DNA from: Avena insularis
Taxonomy: Eukaryota > Streptophyta > Magnoliopsida > Poales > Poaceae
DNA: 64,000 nt
Assembly (NCBI GenBank): GCA_023614405.1
Contig: CM042685.1
Span: 236,757,661 to 236,821,660 of the forward strand
Direction: 5' to 3'
Below the pieces are notes generated by a model. That model saw only the letters and a list, made by a program, of their open reading frames with translations. It did not search any database and had not been told where the DNA came from. Both the position numbers and the translations under genes were made by a program. Shown piece after piece: positions 32,038-41,222 of this stretch (position 1 is the stretch's first letter; every line of letters starts with the position of its first letter).

Positions 32038-33522
32038 CTAGGAATACACAGAGAAAATTTGAAGGTAATATGTAAACATTGCCATTTTATATGAATATTG
32101 CAAATGGATATACTTGAAGTATTTATTCTTTATCATTTCATTCTTGTATATAAATTTTTTTAGGAAGGGGCCCAAAATTTTAGTTCCGCCCCGGGCCCCT
32201 GAAATCTTAGGACCGGCCCTAAGTAGATGCAATGGAAAGGTGTTTATTATGATAAAAATCAGACCGAGGTTCATGGGTTCACTTGTCTACTCTCTTTTTA
32301 AGTTGTAGTGATCACAAAACAATTCTTCAATGATAAATATTCATGGAACTTGTATATCTGTTTGATAAAGAAATCAATATGGGCATCACGTTCTAACATA
32401 GATATGAAATATATCTCTCTTATACTCCTCAAGAAAGGGAAACTCCATGCAATCTTGAATTAAGAACAAATCAGAGTATAGCTTCAAGTAATATAACATC
32501 ATGTTTGAAATACAAATATGCTACCTTGATCTAACAAGATTATCACACTGTCACATGATAACTATAGCACATGATTTCACTTTATCCCTAGTGAGTGAGG
32601 AAAATAAAGGTAAAAACCAAAGTAGATCTTGAATATTGTTTGTCACAATTCACTCTCTACCACCATGCTACTACATCTAATACACACTTCTCCCCATACA
32701 ACTTCTTTCATACATGTTGGATCAGAACAAGCAATTAAGAACGGGGTGCATGATATGCATATATCAATACATATTACACAAAATAGATTCCAATCTCAGA
32801 TATCAAATCATAGAACAAAGATCCACCACATAGAAATTACAAATATGACCATCATCATGTAGGGAACCTCATATGGTACTAGACCTATGAAGAACAAGAG
32901 AGAAATAGATCAAGCTACTACCACAAACCCATAGCCTAGAGGTGGACTACTTCCTCTTCATCATGGTGATGATGCCAGAGATGTTGGAAAAGGTGGAGAT
33001 CTCCTCGGAGGTGGCACCGACGGAGTTTCCCCCTCCAATCTTTGTTGGATCTGACTCTATTTGGTGGTGTTTTTGTTTCTGGTGTGCTCTGTCTCAAGGA
33101 ATCCCCAGGGGATCCTTATACAGGGGTTTTTAGGTCAAGGGAACTCTGTGGGCGAAAGAATCAAGGCGATCAGACAGCCGAGGAGGAAACGAGGGTGGCT
33201 GGCGCGCCCACCTGGGCTAGGCGCGCCACACAAGCTCGTTTGGGCCTCCTAGCCCTCCCGGTGGGATTCTTGTGCTCCAGATGCTTCTCGTGGATAAATA
33301 TTGGCATTTCCAAAAGTTCATGTCCATTTGACTTCGTATAGGTCCTGAAACATCAAATACATTGAAAACGGGGTTTGGGTTATAGCCAAAATAAAGGGGA
33401 TCATTGGTAAATCCCCAAAAATCAATATAAAACATGGATATAATATTATATATGATGCAAATATGTGGGAAAATTTGTTAGCAAACTACAAAGTTCATGT
33501 ATGCATTTTACATGCATCAACA

Positions 33523-34549
33523 TCCCCAAGCTTAACCTATGCTCGTCCTCGAGCATGAAGGTGATAAAAAATAAACATGGACTTTGGAGTTTGTTACCTT
33601 TGCTTCCTTCATTATTATGTAAATTTCATAGGCTCAATTCCTTTCAATGAAACATAATATGCAAGTGAAATATCAAGTTGTATCTTTTACACATCTATAA
33701 ACATACTAAACAATAAGTAATGGTTTGATAGAACAAATGATGAACAAAACAAACCTTCAAGCACACTTTTTTGAACCTATAGAATAAGAGAACTTTTCAT
33801 GATTGGCATTTATGTTTTATGCCTTTATTTTTGGTCTACTTCTTAGTTTAATGCCCTTGACTGGAAGACTCACTTCTTAGTTTTATGTCTTCCCTTGAGA
33901 TGTTTTGCATCTCGTACCGAAAGTAAGCATTGACTACATATGTTAATCATCCATAAAGAATGTAAAAAATAAAGTTTTGAGCTATGTAATTCATGTCAAC
34001 AATACTAATAAGGATGGGGTTCCAAGTATCTTTTATTTCAAAGCTTCATATGTTTTATGTGTTAAACATCTTACAAGTTGATTGTTTCATGCACCATACC
34101 TATGACCTTGCACTCCTCATGCTACTCAACTCAGGCCTGTCATTGCATGCATATGTTGGTCATTGAAACCGCATCACTGAAGTACCTCTTGCTCCATGTG
34201 TAGCTACATGGCCCTTTTTTGTATTTATTTAGCATAAGAGTTAATATAATTCCTTGGTTAAGTTCAAGGTGGGAGGGGGAAGTATCTCTACTCCAGAAGA
34301 ACAAGAAAAACAGACATATGAATCATATCAACAAGGATCATCATGCTGTAAGTTTCCACCATGAGTTGCCGCACAATGCATGGATTTGACTAGCGGTTCA
34401 GGAGCGTTTTCTCTCAACATGCCTACTCTAGTATGCACACTTTATTTTACATCGATGCAATCCATAGGAAGAACTTAAACATGATTAATTATCAACATTC
34501 AACATTGAAAGCTTGTGCCATGACAACATGGTTTAGCCAACAAATAATA
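33523..34549 (-). other. Interior of the Athila-like element, polypurine side
   Basis: On the minus strand a hairpin ATGCTCG-AGGA-CGAGCAT (33539-33556) precedes the polypurine tract AAGCTTGGGGA (33523-33533), which abuts the LTR. The rest is AT-rich and has no credible coding frame. Confidence 0.7.
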
Positions 34550-34554
34550 AGATG

Positions 34555-37030
34555 TGAAAGAGTAATTGCCCCTATGTGTGGTTTTGGTGATTAATGACAA
34601 TCCCTATGGACTAATGTTTTCACTGAGTTTTATATGAAGGAATATTCCATAGGTCATGCTTGTAGTCTATGTGTTGGATTCAAGTATGGATGCCATGAAG
34701 ATAAAGATATACCTTGAGTATTGGCATCAAGATCATCGAGTTGAAGAGAAGAATATGATATGATCAAGATCTTGAGAGTGTGATCTCAATAGAAGAATTC
34801 AAGATATGGCTCTAAGACGGTGTCATGATAACCTCATTAGTTGAGCTATGATTGACTAAGATTTAGAGCATGTAATCAAATTAAGAGTTCTTTATGTACC
34901 TCAAGATATTGAGATGGATCATGAGAAGAAACATGGTTGACCTATACAAAGAGTGAAGAGTGATTTCAAGTTGGTCAACACATGAAGCATAAAGAATGTA
35001 CCACATCGATCTTGTGGTATGGTAAGCCTTGTCAATTATGCATCATGAACTAACCCATTATATATGTGTCTTTGCGTTTTCTATATGGGATAGGTATCTT
35101 TCCATGGGCATGCTTCAAAAGTAAAGATCTTATATAGCCCATGAGAGGATGACATCAAGTGGTGATCGTCATCAAGGTTGAGAAGGGCAAGTTCAAGATA
35201 AGCATCTCGATAAGATCATTTGCTTGAAGCTTGCCGTCCATATTGGTGATAATGGACATGTGAAGACATGTATTAATGAAGCTATCCAATAGTGGTGTAT
35301 GGCAGAGCAAATTAGGAGTCTTCACGAAGAAACAATGATCAAGTGATGCATTCCGGCTTGGATGGAGATTGAAGTGTTGTCATCAAGATCAAGCGGGATG
35401 CGCAAGGCAAAGGTATTGCCTTACTAGGTTTTCCTTTTACCGGTCTCAAGGTGGTTGTTGGGAGACCGGGTTATAGGATACATAGCCTCACTATTAAGAG
35501 GGGCTTTCGGTTGGGTAACTTGATCACAACGTCATAGGGAGCTCAATCCTTTGCATTCTTTGCATCTTCCTATTTTTTTATTCTTGGTGTTTCTCCATGT
35601 TAGGTTCTTGATCTTGTTTCTAGCTCTTCAATAAGCCCTAGTTCATCGAAAACGGAATTCGTATGCATCTTCTATGGCGTTTTTGAGTTTGAAGGTTTTA
35701 TCGGTTCTTCTTATAGGGAGGCTTCTTACATTTCTTCATTTGGTTCTATACTCCTATATTGTACTATGATTTTCTATGCACCATCTTGTAGGGCTTGTTG
35801 TCCTCATCAAAACAAGCCCAAGATCATCGAAATCGGAGTCCGGACGCAAAAGTTATCGCTGTTTTTGTGTCCTGTTTGGTTCCAGCGGAATTCCGGCGGA
35901 CCAAGTCTGTGGCCGGAATTTCTGGCAAACCGCCGAAAAACTGTTCTGTATGCTGTTTCGGTTTGTACCGAAACTTTTGGTTTTGACCGGAAATTCCGGC
36001 GGCACCGGTTTTGTCGCCGGAACGTGTTCGCCCAGTGCATCTTGCTTCCAACGGTCATCCCCTCGAAGGGGTATAAAAGGGGGGCTTCTTCCCCAAAGTT
36101 CTAAGGCTCTTGAGCATGTTTTTGAACTCCATTGTTAACCCCTTTGAGCTTTCTTGCTCTCCCTTACCTCCTATGATTCTTGCATCTTTTTGAGGGCTTT
36201 GGAAGAGGAGATCTAGATCTACAATCCCCACCAATCAATTCCTCCTCTAAGTGAGGGGAACCCATTGGATTTAGATCTTGGAGTCATTTGTTGGTTTCCA
36301 CCATTGTTCTTCCTCTCTAATTCCTCCCTAGCACTTGTTGCTTTGGTGGGATTTGAGAGTGAAGGATTTGAGCACCCTTGGTGTTCTTGCTTTGCATTCT
36401 TGCATAAGTGTTGAGCTCTCCATTATGATTTGTTCGAGTGAGAGAACGTGAGCTTGTTACTCTTGGAGGGTGACCTCCTAGTTGGCTTGGCGGTTGGTGC
36501 CGCGGTGTTCTCTTTGTGGAAGATTGTGAAGAGACTCGGGCTTCTCCTTCATGGATCTTGTGAAGTGGTTGTGGAGCTTGCCATCTCCGAAGTGGAGGAG
36601 AAGCTAGCCATAAGGAAAGGGCCTATTCCTTCATGGGATAGACTCGGAGAAGAAGGTGAGCCTTCGTGGCATTGGGAAATCCTTCATGGAATCCCACACC
36701 CCTCCAACGTGACGTACCTTACTTGTAAGGGAACACAGGAATACATCTTCGTCCCTGCGTGCCTCGGTTTTCTCTATACCCGAGCTTACTTTCCTTGTGA
36801 TAGCCATCGAGCTTGAAGTACTTATATCTTGCTTATCACTTGTGGTAAATTCTCTTGTGCTTTCTTGCTTAGCTTAACTTGTTGTTGGTGCACTTAGTTG
36901 AGCCTAGTGTATTCAGGTTTTGTGCTTGTAAAATAAACGTTAGTTTAATTCCGCATTCTATCAAGCCAAAACCGTAATAGTTTTAAAATTGCCTATTCAC
37001 CCCCCTCTAGGCGACATCTCTATCCTTTCA
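34555..37030 (+). mobile_element. Solo LTR, 2,476 bp, copia-like
   Basis: Ends TGAAAG ... CTTTCA are a perfect inverted repeat, and the insertion is flanked by a perfect duplication AGATG (34550-34554 and 37031-37035). The end CACCCCCCTCTAGGCGACATC...CCTTTCA and the start with GGTTTTGGTGATTAATGACAA are familiar from cereal copia LTRs. A TATA box (TATAAAA, 36072-36078) sits after a stretch rich in CCGGAATTCCGG-type palindromes (about 35885-36025). The following leader-like part has frames such as 36448-36816 with no protein family features. The interior of the parent element is gone. Orientation is inferred from the TATA box. Confidence 0.88.
36072..36078 (+). promoter_or_regulatory. TATA box of the solo LTR
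   Basis: TATAAAA in the context GGGGTATAAAAGGGGGG, about 960 bp before the LTR end. Good match to a plant TATA box. Confidence 0.6.
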
Positions 37031-37035
37031 AGATG

Positions 37036-38089
37036 TAAAGCACAAAAAATTCCATAGTGGTATCACCCCAAACCTTACTTTCTTACGAGCTTTAAAATAC
37101 ATGAAAATGTGTTTTTAAGAATGTTTGGAGGATTAACATACATACTATACTTGAAAGTAGCTTTTTCCACAAATAGGTGGATATTCCTAATCTAGTTTAT
37201 GGGGTTTGGAACAAGTCTTAGCTTGTATTGTGAAGGCTTAGCAAAAAGAGATCTAAAGAGTGTGCCATCTAGTTCATAATGCCAACATTTATTTTATCAC
37301 CTTGCTCCTTAATGTTGAACATAAATATACACAAACAAAGGATACAAATTAATAGTCACAAAACAAATCATACTTCATATAAAGTACTTGAGCTTAAGAA
37401 CTAGACACAACATGAATTTCAGATTTTTGCTTTTATCTCCCCTTTTTCTTTTATTTCAAGGCATTTTTTTAATCTCATCATGTCAAAGTTTATTTTCAGT
37501 AGCTTTATCATAAACATTCATAATAATGGTGGTGGTGGTTCTTTTAATGCAAACAAAAGTAAAACAAACAAAATAGACGCTGCAAGTTTCTACGATAGTT
37601 TTATGTTGCTCGAAAAACAAAGTTTAGAGGTTTGCAAACCGAGAGTTTAATAGGTCCAATGGTGTGCCTTGGGAATAACAAGCTTATGGTTTTCACCATC
37701 CTTGGATCTCTCTTGGTGTGATGTTCATCTATTCCCTGTTAAAAAACTTCAACACAAAACTTTTTCTCCCATCTCTTTTCTGAGTGGTGACAATAGTGGC
37801 ACTAAAGTATAATAGTTGTTGCATATATATGGAAGAAAAAAATTCTTTCTAAATGTTACAGCAAGCATATAATGTTTGGGTTGTTGCACAAAATAAAATA
37901 CTTTAAAAATATATAAGGAGAAGAAAAGGCTCACAGTGATGCAACCTCCCCAAGCTTGGGTTGTTGCACAAGTTGATGCATATGACAGTGCTAGGAAATA
38001 GTTATGGCAGTTGCCGTGAGAAATACCTTGTTCTTCAAACTTGCTCTTCAAACTTTATGAGGATGCAGTTGTGGTGTACCTTCGCCAAC
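37036..38089 (-). other. Interior of the Athila-like element, primer-site side
   Basis: AT-rich, no coding frame with family features. It has a GGTGGTGGTGG run at about 37528-37538, and GGGTTGTTGCACAA occurs twice (about 37877 and 37957), the second next to a CCCAAGCTTGGG palindrome. Confidence 0.55.
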
Positions 38090-38107
38090 TCCCCTACAAC
38101 GGTGCCA
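38090..38107 (-). other. Degenerate primer-binding site, tRNA-Asp type
   Basis: On the minus strand TGGCACCGTTGTAGGGGA lies nine bases after the LTR end. Athila-like elements commonly use TGGCGCCGTTGCCGGGGA, complementary to aspartate tRNA; this copy differs at a few positions. Confidence 0.65.
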
Positions 38108-38115
38108 AAAAATAG

Positions 38116-39390
38116 TCTTGATGGCAACAATCATGGACACTTTTTATTGGGACTCCAAGTGCAGAGTGTTGTAGCAACCTTCTTTTCCCCACAAGGGTGA
38201 CTCGAGGATTTATATTGAACTCTCGGGGAATTGGTTATTGAAGGGTATTTGTCTTCTCCTCTTCAAGCAACATGTAAAGTAAAATGATTTGTCTTGTGTC
38301 CCCAACTCCACCAAGTGGTTGTCAAGCACAAGGTTTCATATTAGTTGTATGAAATAAAAAATAATATAAACTGAAATAAATAAAGCAAATAAATTAAATT
38401 AATGCAAACTAGATGATATGGAAGATAGTAGAGTTGTTTTTGGATTTTTATGGATGATTGACAGTAGGGAAAGAATTTTTGTATTTTCTAAATAATAAAT
38501 TGTAGAAAATATAAAAGATAGTAGATGCAATAGAAATGTGTTTATTATGATAAAGATCGGACCAGGGTTCATGGGTTCACTTGTCCACTCTATTTTTAAG
38601 TTATGGTGAGCACAAAACAATTCATCAATGATAAATATTCATGAACTTCTATATGTGTTTGATAAAGAAATCAATATGGGCATCACGTTCTAACATAGAG
38701 ATGAAATACATGTCTCTTATACTCCTCCAGAAAGGGAAATTCCATGTAATATTGAATTAAAAACAAATCAGAGTATAGCTTTAAGTAATGTAACATGATG
38801 TTTGAAATATAAATATGCTACCTTGATCTAACAAGATTATCACACTGTCACATGATAACTATAACACATGATTTCACTTTATCCCTAGTGAGGTAGGAAA
38901 AGAAAGGTAAAAACCAAAGTAGATCTTGAATATTTTTTGTCACAATTCAATCTCTACCACCATGCTACTCCATCTAATACACACTTCTCCCCATATAAGT
39001 TCTTGCATACAAGTTGGATCAAAATAAGCAATTAAGAACGGGGTGCATGATATGCATCTATCAATACATCTTACACAAAATAAATTCCAATTTCAAATAT
39101 CAAATCATAGAAAAAGATCCACCACATAGGAATTACAAATATGACCATAATCATGTAGGGCAGCTCATATGGTACTAGATCTATGAAGAACAGGAGAGAA
39201 ATAGAACAAGCTACTGCCACAAACCCATATCCCGGAGGTGGACTACTTCCTCTTCATCATGGTGATGGTGGCGGAGATGTTGGAGAGGGTGGAGATCTCC
39301 CTGGAGGTGGCTCCGGTGGAGTTTACCCCTCCAATCTTCGCTAGATCTGACTCTGTTTGGTGGTGTTTTTGTTTCTAGTGTGCTCTATCT
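38116..39390 (-). repeat. 5' LTR of the Athila-like element, truncated
   Basis: Collinear with 30670-33095 minus the hAT insertion, until both match at GTGCTCT.TCT (33090 and 39390). After that, a new sequence starting TGAGAAC begins, which is the end of the neighbouring Tat-type LTR. The missing start of this LTR is expected on the far side of that element. Confidence 0.85.
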
Positions 39391-39890
39391 TGAGAACTTA
39401 CGAGGTTCGATCTCATCAATGCCCATTGTTATGGACTTGGGTTTTTGAGAATATGGGGATGGTGGAAGTCACGGAATGGTTAACAGACAAGCAACACAGG
39501 GACACGAGATTTACCCAGGTTCAGGCCCCCAGAGGGAAAACCCTACTCCTACTTGTCTGCTCTTGATTACAACGGAACCGAAGGTTACATGGGTGCGCAA
39601 ATGCGATCTGGCGTGATGTGTGTGTATGGGGTGGTGATTTCCCTTCTCTCCGTGCCCTCCCGGCCTTTATATAGATAGGCCAGGTCCCGGGGTAGGTCGA
39701 GTCAGTTACAGATTAGGGTTGATACCATTTGAAATTCTATCTAATCTAGACTTGTCCTCCAAGGAGTCGAAACCGCCATGGGCTTAGGCCACCCGAAATC
39801 TTAATGGGCGGCGTGTCTTCACGTGGGCCTTCCTTGGGCTGGACCGGGTATTCCAATGTTGTGCACCCATAAGGTATATCCATGTAAGTA
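39391..39890 (-). repeat. 3' LTR of Tat element 1 (right border approximate)
   Basis: On the plus strand it starts TGAGAACTTACGAGG exactly where the Athila-like LTR stops. Around 39887 the sequence changes to TAAGTAGCCCCCGAGTG, on the minus strand a polypurine-like CACTCGGGGGCTAC, so the LTR would begin near there. A TATA-like TATATAAAGG on the minus strand (about 39664-39673) is correctly placed between the two ends. Length about 0.5 kb. Confidence 0.6.
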
Positions 39891-41222
39891 GCCCCCGAGT
39901 GTTCAGTCGAATCGTAGATTCGTCTGGAGACTCCACAATCTTTCAGGTGCTTTCTAGTTGAACCTGTTTTTTCAGGAAAAAACATTTAGTTCATAGGGAT
40001 TGTTGATGCGTGTGCCTGGTTCACCCGACGGATCAGGGCCAGTTAACTGGCATAGGACAAAATAACACGATCTTCATCAGACTCGAGTCCCCGGACTCGA
40101 ATCTGGAACTAATGCTGGTGTAATTCGACTCAGGATGTTGAGGTCTTATAGGAGTCAAATCCCAGTGTTTTTAAATGGTGTACCCAACGCGTCCGTCGGG
40201 ATTTTCATCGTGCTTGTTGACACGGAAACTTACTAGCAGAGCGCAGTCGTGTGTGTTGCCAGTCCATCCGATGGTATCTGTAGGACTTATCTTTGCATCG
40301 TAGACACAACATCCAAAATTTTATCACCGCGAAGGTGTTTCGGGTGGCCAAGGATACTGTTTCTCACTTAGAGTTGGTTTGGGAAAAGTTGCCAAAAGAT
40401 TTTTGTCGTATTTGATCCGAAGGATATCAGTCTAATAATTCATAGGGTGCGCGACCAGCGCTCCCTATGGGAGTATCCCCGAGTGTCTGTTTGAGTCATA
40501 GACTCGAGCAGAGACTTTTAGTTCAGTCGTTTTCAGTATTAGTCCAAAGGACGCATTTTTCGAATGCACGACCAGTGCTCCCTATGGGAGTATCCCCCGA
40601 GTCCGTAGTGGAGTCGCAGACTCGACGCAGGACTCGAAGATCCTTTCGAGGTGCTGTTACCTTTGTAATTTTCTCAGGTGCGTGGCCATCTCTCCTGATA
40701 GGAGTAACCCCCGAGTAGTTGGTTGAGTCGTAGACTCAAGTAAGTACTTTAATGCTCAGTCGAAATCTGTGAGCCATTGCTGGCTTTGCTTTAGTGACGT
40801 CATTGCTGACGATCGGTGAGCTCAACCGTCTACAATAGTAGAGATGATGCGACGAGACGATCGTGGGTCCCACTTCCTGACTTGAGTTGACTAGTCACGC
40901 GTAGCGTGGCAGAAGTTACGGCGTCTCCTCGGTTTTCGCGCGTAGTGGACGGTGTGCTGGCGACGGTTCAGTTTGATGATGACACATGTACGGTGAGATC
41001 TGAGGTGCATGCTATGGCTTTGCAACCGATGGCCATTCTATGTCGTCTTCGCCCTTTTATACCATGGGTGAAAACAGTATTTTTACCCTTTGTCATTTGC
41101 TCTTGCCTCATCTCCATTGCCACCATTTTCATGAGTTCCTTGCTTTTCGTCGCGCACTGGACATTCTCCGTAATTTTCCTTCCTATTTCCTCCGCTCGGG
41201 TCGCCGCACTCGCCGCGCCAGG
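39891..41222. other. Region between 3' LTR and extra gene of Tat element 1
   Basis: No credible coding frame. It contains the CCCCGAGT-bearing repeats listed separately and, near 40905-41220, the likely promoter and leader of the plus-strand extra gene. Confidence 0.5.
40445..40745. repeat. Three imperfect ~115 bp repeats with a CCCCGAGT core
   Basis: Each unit reads roughly GACCAGCGCTCCCTATGGGAGTATCCCCGAGT, a short variable part, GAGTCGTAGACTCGA-like sequence, then a spacer. Units begin near 40450, 40568 and 40680. The CCTATGGGAG... part is a small inverted repeat. A related CCCCCGAGTGTTCAGTCGAATCG occurs once more at 39895. Confidence 0.65.

Larger units (their letters stand above)
31080..32221. 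mobile_element. hAT-family DNA transposon, non-autonomous (1,142 bp)
   Basis: Perfect 12 bp terminal inverted repeats (TAGGGCCGGTCC ... GGACCGGCCCTA) and a perfect 8 bp target duplication, AGTAGATG at 31072-31079 and 32222-32229. The uninserted form is visible in the other LTR at about 38518. An 8 bp duplication is the hAT hallmark. Subterminal sequence is also inverted (CCGCCCCGGGCCC near both ends). The interior contains a Stowaway and a remnant of an N-terminal hAT protein segment. Confidence 0.92.
30670..33522 (-). repeat. 3' LTR of the Athila-like element, with hAT insertion
   Basis: About 1,710 bp after subtracting the hAT element and one 8 bp duplication. It is collinear with 38116-39390 over 30670-33095, including the AAGAACGGGGTGCATGATATGCAT-type segment near 32738. 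Ends are TGTTGA and TCAACA. The part 33096-33522 has no partner in the window. Confidence 0.85.
30670..39390 (-). mobile_element. Athila-like non-autonomous gypsy element without coding capacity
   Basis: Two direct LTR copies, 30670-33522 (3' LTR, with a DNA transposon inside) and 38116-39390 (5' LTR, cut short by the next element), flank about 2.1 kb of interior once the inserted solo LTR is removed. On the minus strand the LTR starts TGTTGATGCATG and ends TTGTCAACA. The primer site next to the 5' LTR and the polypurine tract next to the 3' LTR fit Athila-type elements. No gag or pol motif was found in either interior piece, so the element would depend on proteins from relatives. It inserted into the LINE; the left flank is GCAAT (30665-30669), the right flank is lost. 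Confidence 0.8.

Noticed and set aside
32629..33341. Short frames in the left Athila-like LTR
   Set aside because: They lie in an LTR that has a second non-coding copy at 38116-39390 where the frames are not kept.
35766..36138. Overlapping frames of 112 and 120 codons on the plus strand and two on the minus strand
   Set aside because: They run across the CCGGAATT palindrome zone; frames open on both strands reflect the palindromes.
36448..36816. 122-codon frame in the solo LTR
   Set aside because: Lies in the leader part of a non-coding LTR and matches no domain I know.
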